49,403 nt of DNA from Massilia sp. (GTDB taxonomy: Bacteria > Pseudomonadota > Gammaproteobacteria > Burkholderiales > Burkholderiaceae_D). The translations under genes and the position numbers were made by a program. The stretch spans positions 1-49,403 of the forward strand of contig JANYGW010000142.1 in the NCBI GenBank assembly GCA_025359245.1, given 5' to 3'. Of this stretch, positions 1 through 6,975 are shown piece after piece (position 1 is the first letter of the stretch; each line of letters starts with the position of its first letter). Below the pieces are notes generated by a model, which was given only the letters and a program-made list of their open reading frames with translations, made no database searches and had not been told where the DNA came from.

Positions 1-56
1 GGGCCAGTTCCGTCAAGTCTGGTTAGAGCTCGGGGTCGGGCCGCCATTCGTTAGGC
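1..56 (+). other. Partial integron attC-like recombination site (3' half)
   Basis: The window opens inside what looks like the right half of an integron attC site. GTTAGGC at 50-56 fits the R' core GTTRRRY, and the preceding GCCGCCAT fits an L' arm. Read in reverse complement this arm is GCCTAAC-GA-ATGGCGG, which matches the arm at 788-803 (GCCTAAC-ATGGACGG) except for a two-base spacer and one extra A. Such asymmetry is the known hallmark of attC sites (an unpaired central spacer and extrahelical bases). The left half lies outside the window. Assignment is by pattern only. Confidence 0.45.
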
Positions 57-403
57 GACTTTTGGTGCCCTGTGCGTCACCACTATTGTCCTCCCCCTTT
101 CATGGTCGGGGGCGAGGCCCTCATCCTCATGAATGGTTAGGGTCGTCCGTCTGGCATTGGCTGCGGATTCAACCGGTGATCGCAACACTCTAACCCCAGT
201 GCGCCAACATGTGTCAGGTCTGAATTCGACGGCGCGTGGCGAATTCGCGCTCAAAATGGGACGCAAAAAAATGAAATTCGAAATTCTACTCAAAAGAAAT
301 CCTGCCCAGGCTGAGCCTTGCATTCAGAATGGGGGCTTTCTACACCGCCGCTAGACCTTTCAGAATCCGTTCTGCCCACGCACATCGAAAGCAAAAATTC
401 ACA
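57..403. other. Non-coding or undetermined stretch at the start of the putative cassette
   Basis: About 350 bases without a convincing gene. Short open frames exist on both strands (roughly 51-323 minus, 133-354 plus), but neither has a ribosome site, recognisable motif or coding-like codon use. The part after about 240 is clearly more AT-rich than the rest of the window. A second small cassette could be hidden here, but I found no clean GTTRRRY/RYYYAAC pair inside it. Confidence 0.4.
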
Positions 404-793
404 ATGCCAATACACGGAATTGCCCACTATAACTTCCGCCTGAAGAGACAGCTCATGGAAGAAGTTCGCGCGTTCTACGAGACGATTGTTGGTCTTCAGG
501 TAGGTCCAAGGCCACCTTTTCAGTCATTTGGGTACTGGCTGTACGCCGACGGAAGTGATGTACTTCATCTATCCGAAGAACTTTCGGAAGACAAGAGGCG
601 CGTCGGTTCTGACCTCACCTTCGATCATGTGGCACTGGAGTCAAGTAACTGGCCTTTGCACATTCAAGCGCTACGGGCTGCCGGAGTTCACTTCACAGAG
701 GAATTTGTCCCCACAATTGGAAGACGGCAGATCTTCTTTCGAGACCCAGCGGGAAACGGAGTTGAACTCATATTTCCAGCCGGCGAGGCCTAA
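404..793 (+). CDS. VOC (glyoxalase/bleomycin-resistance fold) family protein
   Basis: Encodes about 129 residues with the paired beta-alpha-beta-beta-beta modules of the vicinal oxygen chelate superfamily. Metal-ligand-like positions are visible: His in IAHYNF near the N-terminus, His in VLHLSE, His in FDHVAL, and Glu in the C-terminal GNGVELIF strand. Family members are metal-dependent lyases, isomerases, dioxygenases or drug-binding resistance proteins; the substrate cannot be told here. The ATG at 404 is chosen because homologous sequence begins there; a TTG at 329 would add an unlikely Arg/His-rich extension. Codon use is much less GC-biased than in neighbours, and the stop codon lies inside a GCCTAAC motif, as in integron cassette genes. 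Probably horizontally acquired; it stands alone with no operon partner. Confidence 0.75.
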   Translation: MPIHGIAHYNFRLKRQLMEEVRAFYETIVGLQVGPRPPFQSFGYWLYADGSDVLHLSEELSEDKRRVGSDLTFDHVALESSNWPLHIQALRAAGVHFTEEFVPTIGRRQIFFRDPAGNGVELIFPAGEA

Positions 794-840
794 CATGGAC
801 GGGCTGGAAGCAGCGCGGTTCGTCATTTAATTTGTTGGCG
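788..840 (+). other. Candidate attC site (5' arm, degenerate 3' end) after the VOC gene
   Basis: GCCTAAC at 788-794 fits the attC R'' consensus RYYYAAC and contains the TAA stop of the VOC gene, the usual arrangement in cassettes. It is followed by ATGGACGG, which mirrors the L' arm at the window start. The expected closing core is poor: GTTGGCG at 834-840 is the best candidate, giving a 53-base site. The cassette may be the last of an array with a decayed attC. Confidence 0.4.
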
Positions 841-938
841 GCCCGCCGCTCAGTTTTACGTTCGACCTACCCCATGGGTCCGCAATGGGGCGTCAGCGGA
901 CAATCGGGACGCCTCGCGCCCATTGCCCCTTGCACAAC

Positions 939-1325
939 TCAGGTTTGCGCTTGCTGCTTCTTGACCATCGCCAGCACAGTATTCCTGATCGTCTTGAGCA
1001 CCGTGTCGGCGTTGAACGGCTTGACGATGAAGCCGCTGACGCCGCGCCCCAGCGCCTTCTGCAAGATGGTCGCATCGAGCGCGCCCGACACCAGAAACAC
1101 CAGCGTCTTCGGATAATTGGCGCGGATCTGTTCGACCACATCCTGGCCATCTTCAACCTGGTCGAGCGCGATGCAGACCAGGTGCGGCTGGTACTTCTGC
1201 ACCATCAGGTAGCCCTTGTCGGACGTATGCGTATTGCCGACCACGTCGTAGCCGCCGTCAGTGAGCACGGTATTCAACAGCCCGCGCGACATCGCATTTC
1301 CATCGACCAGCACTGCTTTCAACAT
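939..1325 (-). CDS. Single-domain response regulator (receiver domain only)
   Basis: A 128-residue stand-alone receiver (REC) domain with no output domain. The phospho-acceptor is Asp55 (in CIALD), the switch Ser is Ser80 (FLVSG), and the conserved Lys is Lys102 followed by Pro (VKPF). Of the usual N-terminal acidic pair only Asp8 is present (VLVDGN), the second being Gly, so Mg binding may be altered. CheY-like proteins of this size relay phosphate or bind partner proteins. The ATG at 1325 is used because the REC fold starts exactly there. It lies 17 bases after the nuclease gene and is probably the last gene of the gst-nuclease-regulator operon. No cognate kinase is adjacent, so the partner is unknown. 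Confidence 0.85.
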   Translation of the reverse strand: MLKAVLVDGNAMSRGLLNTVLTDGGYDVVGNTHTSDKGYLMVQKYQPHLVCIALDQVEDGQDVVEQIRANYPKTLVFLVSGALDATILQKALGRGVSGFIVKPFNADTVLKTIRNTVLAMVKKQQAQT

Positions 1326-1342
1326 GGCGTTCGCCCCCTCGT

Positions 1343-2119
1343 TTAGAACGTTTCGTACGCCAGCATATTCCAAGTCACGCCCAGACGCACGTCCGTTTTC
1401 AGTTCCACCAGCTGGCGCGACAAATACAGCATCTCGCGTTCGGCCCGCAGGCGCTCGCCGATCGGCGTCTTCAGGATGCCGGCGCCGGCCATCACCGCAT
1501 CCAAATCGCCGTAGGCATTGAGCAGCTTGGCCGCCGTCTTCATGCCGACCTTGGACACGCCCGGCACGCCGTCGGTGACGTCGCCCATCAGCGCCAGCAG
1601 GTCGACCAAGAGCTCGGGCGCGACGCCGAATTTGTTGCGCACCCAGGCGTCGTCGTGCCACTCGCCCTTGAAATGGTCCCACACCAGCGCGCCGTGCGCA
1701 ACCAGGCCATGCAGGTCCTTGTCGGTGCTGGCCACGATCGCTTCGCCGCGGCCTTCGGCCAGCCAGCGCAGCACGCCGGTGCCGATTACGTCGTCGGCCT
1801 CCACGTCCGGCAGCGACAGCACATGCAAGCCTTCGCCGGCCAGCTTGTCGAAAAACCCCGGCAGCGCCTCGCGCAGGAAGGACGGCATCGGCGCGCGCTG
1901 CTCGCGGTAGCGCGGATACAGCGCGTGGCGCCAGGTCTGGCCGCCGAAGTCGAAAGCCGGCAGCACATGGGTCGGCGCATGGGTCGCCAGCAGCTTGCGA
2001 AACGACGACAGCGCGTTGCGCATCGCCGTGTCGGCCTTCTCGACCGAATCGGGCTCGGGACTGGCCTCGTACACCCGCCGTACGATATTGAGGCCGTCGA
2101 TCGCCAGCAGCTTGCCCAT
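1343..2119 (-). CDS. xni: 5'-3' exonuclease / flap endonuclease-like protein (Xni/ExoIX type)
   Basis: A 258-residue protein of the PIN-like FEN superfamily, matching the 5'-nuclease domain of DNA polymerase I as a separate polypeptide. Visible motifs are the N-terminal LLAIDGLNIVRR metal site, the VEADDVIGT acidic motif, STDKDL, and the helix-three-turn-helix stretch LMGDVTDGVPGVSKVGMKTA that grips duplex DNA. Family members (E. coli ExoIX/Xni) process flaps or gapped DNA during repair. Length is typical. Only four bases separate it from the upstream GST gene, so the two are co-transcribed; the receiver gene follows. The symbol is by family resemblance and not all predicted metal ligands were checked. 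Confidence 0.85.
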   Translation of the reverse strand: MGKLLAIDGLNIVRRVYEASPEPDSVEKADTAMRNALSSFRKLLATHAPTHVLPAFDFGGQTWRHALYPRYREQRAPMPSFLREALPGFFDKLAGEGLHVLSLPDVEADDVIGTGVLRWLAEGRGEAIVASTDKDLHGLVAHGALVWDHFKGEWHDDAWVRNKFGVAPELLVDLLALMGDVTDGVPGVSKVGMKTAAKLLNAYGDLDAVMAGAGILKTPIGERLRAEREMLYLSRQLVELKTDVRLGVTWNMLAYETF

Positions 2120-2123
2120 CGCC

Positions 2124-2795
2124 TTACTTGATCAGTTCGTATTTGCCGCCGCGTTCCAGCGCGCGCTGGTAGGCGGGCCGCGCGTGGATGCGCTGCAGGA
2201 AGCCGGCCAGCTTCGGATATTTTTCGCCCATGCCGCCGCGCGCGGCGCCCGCTTCGAGCACGAAGCTGACCTGGATGTCGGCGGCCGTGAATTCATCGCC
2301 GGCGAACCAGTCGCGCGTGGCCAGTTCGGATTCCATGTACTTCAGGTGCTGCACGATCTGCGGCATGATGTAGGTCGACTTGACCTTCTGCGCGATGGCC
2401 TTGGCGATCGGCTTGGCGAAGAACGGCATCGGGCTCGTTTCGACGCGGTCGAACACGAGCTTCATCAGCAGCGGCGTCATGGCCGATCCTTCCGCGTAGT
2501 GCAGGAAGTAGGTATAGCGCAGTTTGTCGGCGCTGCCGGCGGCGGGGATGAAGCGCCCCTTGCCGTAGCGTTCCACCAAATACTCGATAATCGCGCCAGA
2601 CTCGGCTACCATGGTGTCGCCGTCGGTAATGACGGGGGATTTTCCCAGCGGATGAATGGCGCGCAGCTCGGCCGGCGCGAGCATTGTCTTGGCGTCGCGC
2701 TGGTATTTTTTAATCTCGTAGTCCAGGCCCAACTCTTCAAGCAGCCACAAAATGCGCTGGGAGCGGGAATTATTCAAGTGATGGACAATGATCAT
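2124..2795 (-). CDS. Glutathione S-transferase family protein
   Basis: A 223-residue cytosolic GST. The N-terminal thioredoxin-like domain (about 1-80) carries NNSRSQRILWLLEEL, with a Ser or Asn likely to hold the glutathione thiolate, the cis-Pro motif GKSPVI, and the glutathione-binding ESGAIIEYL. The helical C-terminal domain follows, with the FTAADIQVSF N-capping motif. Substrate is unknown; such proteins conjugate or reduce electrophiles and peroxides. It is first in a minus-strand operon with the nuclease and receiver genes and is divergent from the glutamate-synthase-like gene across about 70 bases, which must hold both promoters. Confidence 0.9.
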   Translation of the reverse strand: MIIVHHLNNSRSQRILWLLEELGLDYEIKKYQRDAKTMLAPAELRAIHPLGKSPVITDGDTMVAESGAIIEYLVERYGKGRFIPAAGSADKLRYTYFLHYAEGSAMTPLLMKLVFDRVETSPMPFFAKPIAKAIAQKVKSTYIMPQIVQHLKYMESELATRDWFAGDEFTAADIQVSFVLEAGAARGGMGEKYPKLAGFLQRIHARPAYQRALERGGKYELIK

Positions 2796-2865
2796 CGGGT
2801 TCTTTCGCCGGTAAGGAATCGGCGTTAGCTTAGCATTGTTGTCCGCTATTCGCCACGGAGTAAGA

Positions 2866-4488
2866 ATGAGACCGTATGCCCCGCGCTACCTGCCCCTGAT
2901 CGTTTCGGCGATCGTGTTTCCGCTGTCGCTGATCCAGGCCCTCCGGTACGAAGGCCCCGGCTGGTGGCTGGTGGCCGTCAGCGGCGGCCTGGCCGTGGTG
3001 GGCCTGGTCGACCTTTTGCAGACCAAGCAGGCGCTGCGCCGCAACTACCCGATCCTGGCCCACTTCCGCTATTTCTTCGAATCGATCCGGCCCGAGATCC
3101 GCCAGTACTTCCTCGAAGACGACACCGAAGCCACGCCGTTCTCGCGCAACCAGCGCAGCATCGTCTACCAGCGCGCCAAGCAGCAGACCGACAAGCGCCC
3201 CTTCGGCACCCAGCTCGACGTCTACGCGGCCGGCTACGAGTGGATCAACCATTCGATCGCGCCGGCGCCCATGGGCGATCCCAACTTCCGCATCGAGATC
3301 GGCAACCACCCCGACTGCCCGCGCGCGCAGCCTTACCGCGCCAGCGTCTTCAATATCTCGGCAATGAGTTTCGGCGCGCTGTCGGCCAACGCCATCCTGG
3401 CCCTGAACGGCGGCGCGCGCATCGGCGGCTTCATGCACGACACCGGCGAAGGCAGCATCAGCCGCTATCACCGCGAAAACGGCGGCGACCTGGTATGGGA
3501 GATCGGCTCCGGCTACTTCGGCTGCCGCACTGCCGAAGGCGGCTTCTCGGAGGAGAATTTCGTCGCCAACGCCACCCAGACGCAAGTCAAGATGATCGAG
3601 CTGAAGCTGTCGCAGGGCGCCAAGCCGGGCCAGGGCGGGATCCTGCCGGCGGCCAAGGTGACCATCGAGATCGCCCGCGCACGCGGCGTCACCGAAGGCG
3701 TCGACTGCCTGTCGCCGCCCAGGCATTCGGCCTTTTCGACGCCGATCGAGATGATGCATTTCATCGAGCGCCTGCGCACGCTCTCGGGCGGCAAGCCGAC
3801 CGGCTTCAAGCTGGCCATCGGCCACCCGTGGGAGTTTTTCGCGATCGTCAAGGCGATGCTGGAGACCGGGATCACGCCCGACTTCATCGTCGTCGACGGC
3901 GGCGAAGGCGGCACCGGCGCGGCGCCGGTCGAGTTTTCCGACCACGTGGGCACGCCGCTGCAGGAAGCACTGCTGCTGGTGCATAACACGCTGGTCGGCG
4001 CCAACCTGCGCGACAAGGTCAAGATCGGGGCATCCGGCAAAATCATCACCGCCTTCGACATCGCGCGCACCATCGCGCTGGGCGCCGACTGGTGCAATTC
4101 GGCGCGCGGCTTCATGTTCGCGCTCGGCTGCATCCAGTCGCAAAGCTGCCATACCGACCGCTGCCCGACCGGCGTGGCGACCCAGGACGAGCTGCGCCAG
4201 ATGGCGCTCGACGTGCCGGACAAAACGACGCGGGTGGCGAACTTCCATGCCAACACGGTCAAGGCGCTGGCGCAGCTGATCGCGGCGGCGGGGTTGAACC
4301 ACCCGGACGAATTGAAACCGCATCACCTGGTGCGGCGCGTGTCGCCCAACCAGGTCAAGCTGGCCTCGGCGCTGCTGCCCTACCTGGAGCCAGGCGAGCT
4401 GCTCGATCCGGCCCAGCTGCATCGCTTGCCGCCGGTGTTCGGGCTGTATTGGCCGCTGGCGCAGGCCGCATCGTTCCGCCAGTTGTAA
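2866..4488 (+). CDS. FMN-binding glutamate synthase family protein (GltB central/FMN domain homologue)
   Basis: A 540-residue protein with two N-terminal hydrophobic stretches (about residues 5-20 and 28-48), probably membrane helices, followed by the FMN-barrel and Fe-S region of the large glutamate synthase subunit. The [3Fe-4S] ligands are Cys422, Cys428 and Cys433 (GCIQSQSC, TDRCPTGVATQ). Phosphate and FMN loops such as VVDGGEGGTGAAP are present. There is no glutaminase domain, so it cannot by itself run the full GOGAT reaction; stand-alone members have poorly defined roles in redox or amino acid metabolism. The ATG at 2866 has a GGAG five bases upstream and is preferred over a TTG at 2836. 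No partner subunit is nearby. Confidence 0.85.
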   Translation: MRPYAPRYLPLIVSAIVFPLSLIQALRYEGPGWWLVAVSGGLAVVGLVDLLQTKQALRRNYPILAHFRYFFESIRPEIRQYFLEDDTEATPFSRNQRSIVYQRAKQQTDKRPFGTQLDVYAAGYEWINHSIAPAPMGDPNFRIEIGNHPDCPRAQPYRASVFNISAMSFGALSANAILALNGGARIGGFMHDTGEGSISRYHRENGGDLVWEIGSGYFGCRTAEGGFSEENFVANATQTQVKMIELKLSQGAKPGQGGILPAAKVTIEIARARGVTEGVDCLSPPRHSAFSTPIEMMHFIERLRTLSGGKPTGFKLAIGHPWEFFAIVKAMLETGITPDFIVVDGGEGGTGAAPVEFSDHVGTPLQEALLLVHNTLVGANLRDKVKIGASGKIITAFDIARTIALGADWCNSARGFMFALGCIQSQSCHTDRCPTGVATQDELRQMALDVPDKTTRVANFHANTVKALAQLIAAAGLNHPDELKPHHLVRRVSPNQVKLASALLPYLEPGELLDPAQLHRLPPVFGLYWPLAQAASFRQL

Positions 4489-4546
4489 GGATTGCACGGA
4501 ACACAATGCTTCGGTAGTATGCAGCGGCATACCTCAGGAGAAATCA

Positions 4547-6463
4547 ATGTCGCGCGTTCCGTACCCGTTGTCCGCCCTGCCCCTGCTGCTCGCAGCCCTG
4601 TACCTGCCGGCCGGCGCGCAAACGAGCCCGATGGCGCCCGACATCCCGGCCACCGCATTCGAGGCGGCGATTCCCGGCGCAGACTATGTCAAGCGGATCG
4701 TCATGATCCCGATGCGCGACGGCGTCAAGCTGTACACGGTGATCGTGGTGCCCAAGGACGCGGCGCGCGCCCCCATGATGCTGACCCGCACACCGTATAA
4801 CGCGGCCAACCGCGCGCGCCGCAATACCAGCCCGCACATGGCGGCCATGCTGTCCGAAGGCGACGATGCGTTTGTCGCCAACGGCTACATCCGCGTGTTC
4901 CAGGATGTGCGCGGCAAGTACGGATCCGAAGGCGACTACGTGATGACGCGGCCGCTGCGCGGCCCGCTCAACGGCAGCACTGTCGACCATGCGACCGACG
5001 CCTGGGACACGATCGAGTGGCTGGTCAAGAATGTCCCCGAATCGAACGGCCGGGTCGGCATGGTCGGCTCGTCGTACGAAGGTTTCACCGTGCTGATGGC
5101 GCTGGCCGATCCGCATCCGGCTCTGCGCGCGGCGGTTCCGATGAGCGCGATGGTCGACGGCTGGCGCGGCGACGACTGGTTCCACAACGGCGCGTTCCGC
5201 ATGCCGAACCTGGGCTATATCGCCGGCCAGACATCGGCACGCGGCGAAGGCAGCACGCTGGCACCCGGCGTGTACGACGACTACGAGGCCGCGCTGCGGG
5301 CCGGCTCGGCGTCCGACTTCGCCCACCTGTTCGGGGTCGATCGACTGAACTTCACCAGGAAGCTGTTCGAGCATCCGGCCTACGACAGCTACTGGCAGGA
5401 CCAGGCGCTCGACCGCATCCTCGGCGCGCGGCCGCTCAAGGTGCCGACCATGCACGTGGTGGGGCGCTGGGACCAGGAAGACATCTACGGCCCGTACGCC
5501 AGTTACGCGGCGACCGAGAAGATGGACACGCATAACGACATGAACCACCTGGTGGTCGGCCCCTGGCGCCACAGCGGCGTCAATTACAACGGCAGCAGCC
5601 TGGGGCCGCTGCAGTTTACCGGCGATACGGCGGCGCAGTTCCGGCGCGACGTGATGCTGCCTTTCTTTAACCAGTACCTGCGCGACGATGCGCCGAAGGC
5701 CGACACGCCGCCGGTGTGGTCGTACCAGACCGGCGTCAATCAGTGGCGGCGGCTGGACAAGTGGCCGCTGGCCGGCGCGCTGCAGCCGATCTACCTGAAG
5801 GACGGCTTCAAGCTCGGTTTCGACAAGAGCGCCGGCGGCGCGTTCGACGAGTACGTGTCCGATCCGGCCAAGCCGGTGCCGTTCGTGGCGCGCCCGGTGC
5901 GCTCGCATGAGGCCGCGGTGTGGAAGCCGTGGCTGGTGAGCGACCAGCGCAGCTTCTCGGACCGCACCGACGTGGTCAGCTACGTGACCGAACCGCTGGC
6001 GGCGCCGCTGCAGATCGCCGGCGCGCCGATGGTCAATCTGTTCGCCTCGACCAGCGGCACCGATGCCGACTGGGTGGTCAAGCTGATCGACGTGTATCCG
6101 GACGAGGTGGCGTCGCAGCCGGAACTGGGCGGCTATCAGCTGGGCATCGCGATGGACATCTTCCGCGGGCGCTACCGGCAAGGGCTGGACAAGGCGCTGG
6201 CGATCCCGGCCAACAAGGTCGAGCGCTACCGCTTCGCGCTGCCGAACGCCGATCACGTGTTCCTCAAGGGCCACCGGATCATGGTGCAGATCCAGTCCAG
6301 CTGGTTCCCGCTGTACGACCGCAATCCGCAGACCTTCGTGCCGAATATTTTTTACGCCAAGCCGGGCGACTATCGCAAAGCGGCGCAGCGGATCTATCAC
6401 GCGCCAGGAATGGAGAGCGCGATCGAGCTGCCGGTTGTGGGCGCGACCGAAGCCGCGAAATAA
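4547..6463 (+). CDS. Secreted CocE/NonD family hydrolase (X-Pro dipeptidyl-peptidase S15-like)
   Basis: A 638-residue alpha/beta hydrolase of the CocE/S15 group. It begins with a signal peptide (hydrophobic stretch LSALPLLLAALYLPAGAQT), so it is exported. The nucleophile elbow is GSSYEG with Ser176; GRWDQED supplies the likely acid and GPWRHSG the likely His. The C-terminal jelly-roll domain (about 440-630) is the S15 C-terminal beta region. Relatives cleave ester or amide bonds, including cocaine esterase, glutaryl acylase and Xaa-Pro peptidase; the substrate here is unknown. The start is set by AGGAGA seven bases upstream. A strong hairpin follows the stop. Confidence 0.88.
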   Translation: MSRVPYPLSALPLLLAALYLPAGAQTSPMAPDIPATAFEAAIPGADYVKRIVMIPMRDGVKLYTVIVVPKDAARAPMMLTRTPYNAANRARRNTSPHMAAMLSEGDDAFVANGYIRVFQDVRGKYGSEGDYVMTRPLRGPLNGSTVDHATDAWDTIEWLVKNVPESNGRVGMVGSSYEGFTVLMALADPHPALRAAVPMSAMVDGWRGDDWFHNGAFRMPNLGYIAGQTSARGEGSTLAPGVYDDYEAALRAGSASDFAHLFGVDRLNFTRKLFEHPAYDSYWQDQALDRILGARPLKVPTMHVVGRWDQEDIYGPYASYAATEKMDTHNDMNHLVVGPWRHSGVNYNGSSLGPLQFTGDTAAQFRRDVMLPFFNQYLRDDAPKADTPPVWSYQTGVNQWRRLDKWPLAGALQPIYLKDGFKLGFDKSAGGAFDEYVSDPAKPVPFVARPVRSHEAAVWKPWLVSDQRSFSDRTDVVSYVTEPLAAPLQIAGAPMVNLFASTSGTDADWVVKLIDVYPDEVASQPELGGYQLGIAMDIFRGRYRQGLDKALAIPANKVERYRFALPNADHVFLKGHRIMVQIQSSWFPLYDRNPQTFVPNIFYAKPGDYRKAAQRIYHAPGMESAIELPVVGATEAAK

Positions 6464-6468
6464 GCATC

Positions 6469-6507
6469 ACCCTACATCGCCCTCGCCTGCGCAAGGGCGA
6501 TGTGGGT
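6469..6507 (+). terminator. Strong hairpin without U-tract after the CocE-type gene
   Basis: The 15-base arm at 6469-6483 (ACCCTACATCGCCCT) pairs with 6494-6507 (AGGGCGATGTGGGT) with a single bulged T and a ten-base loop. It begins six bases after the stop codon. There is no T-run, so it is either a Rho-assisted terminator or an mRNA 3'-end stabiliser. Confidence 0.5.
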
Positions 6508-6530
6508 TGAGGGTGCGATCCTTCATCTAT

Positions 6531-6546
6531 CTACTAAACTTATAGT
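6531..6546 (+). promoter_or_regulatory. Upstream copy of the BlaI-type operator
   Basis: CTACTAAACTTATAGT is identical to the core at 6575-6590, 44 bases downstream. The left half extends to ATCTATCTACTA and the right half to TAGTTGACAGAT, so the dyad is less perfect than in the second copy. Two operators ahead of a BlaI gene fit known BlaI/MecI autoregulation; binding is inferred. Confidence 0.6.
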
Positions 6547-6571
6547 TGACAGATCAAGCATATGGCCCCAC

Positions 6572-6595
6572 CATCTACTAAACTTATAGTAGATG
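6572..6595 (+). promoter_or_regulatory. Palindromic BlaI-type operator
   Basis: A perfect nine-base inverted repeat, CATCTACTA at 6572-6580 and TAGTAGATG at 6587-6595, separated by AACTTA. It ends eight bases before the ATG of the BlaI-family gene at 6604 and resembles the TACTA-rich dyads bound by BlaI/MecI repressors. A repressor here would block initiation of the blaI-M56 transcript. I could not place a convincing -35/-10 pair around it. Confidence 0.7.
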
Positions 6596-6603
6596 GAGTC
6601 CAC

Positions 6604-6975
6604 ATGCAAATTACCTTCACCGACCGCGAAGCGGACGTGATGCAAATCCTTTGGGATAACGGCCCTTCGGTCGTGTCCGAAGTGCGCGCGTACTTGAAAG
6701 ACGAACTGGCCTACACCACCGTCCTGACCGTCCTGCGCACGCTCGAAACCAAGGGCTACGTCGGACACGAAGAGGAAGGACGCGGCCATCGCTACCACGC
6801 CGCCATCGAGCAGCAGGCCGCCCGCAGAAGCGCGCTACAGCACCTCACCAGCAAACTGTTCAAGGGCTCGACCGAACTGCTGTTCGCCCACCTGGTCTCG
6901 GACCGCAAGCTCGGCGCCGACGACATCGCGCGCATGCGCAAGCTGCTCGCTGCCAGCGACAAGGAAGGCAAGTGA
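6604..6975 (+). CDS. BlaI/MecI/CopY family transcriptional repressor
   Basis: A 123-residue winged-helix repressor. Residues 1-75 hold the wHTH (FTDREADVMQILWDNGPSVV, then the recognition helix region YTTVLTVLRTLETKGYV and the wing HEEEGRGHRYHA). The C-terminal helices that dimerise and are cleaved on signal in the family follow. Two copies of a palindromic operator sit directly upstream, supporting autorepression. The ATG at 6604 is chosen over 6562, which lies within the operator region. Its stop codon overlaps the start of the M56 peptidase gene (TGATG), giving the classic repressor/sensor-protease pair. The target genes beyond itself are unknown; no beta-lactamase gene lies nearby. Confidence 0.92.
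   Translation: MQITFTDREADVMQILWDNGPSVVSEVRAYLKDELAYTTVLTVLRTLETKGYVGHEEEGRGHRYHAAIEQQAARRSALQHLTSKLFKGSTELLFAHLVSDRKLGADDIARMRKLLAASDKEGK

Noticed and set aside
51..354. Two overlapping short open frames at the left edge
   Set aside because: No ribosome site, no family resemblance and unusual composition; left as undetermined cassette DNA.
2830..4530. Open frame of 566 codons on the minus strand opposite the glutamate-synthase-like gene
   Set aside because: Its Arg/His/Asp/Val-rich composition is the usual antisense shadow of a high-GC gene, and the plus strand has clear Fe-S and FMN motifs.
4544..6400. Open frame of 618 codons opposite the CocE-type hydrolase
   Set aside because: Shadow frame; no ribosome site and no domain, whereas the plus strand has a signal peptide and catalytic triad.
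6546..6551. Perfect TTGACA as a -35 for the blaI-M56 operon
   Set aside because: No -10 hexamer at 16-18 bases; the nearest TAAACT is 27 bases away, so no promoter was called.
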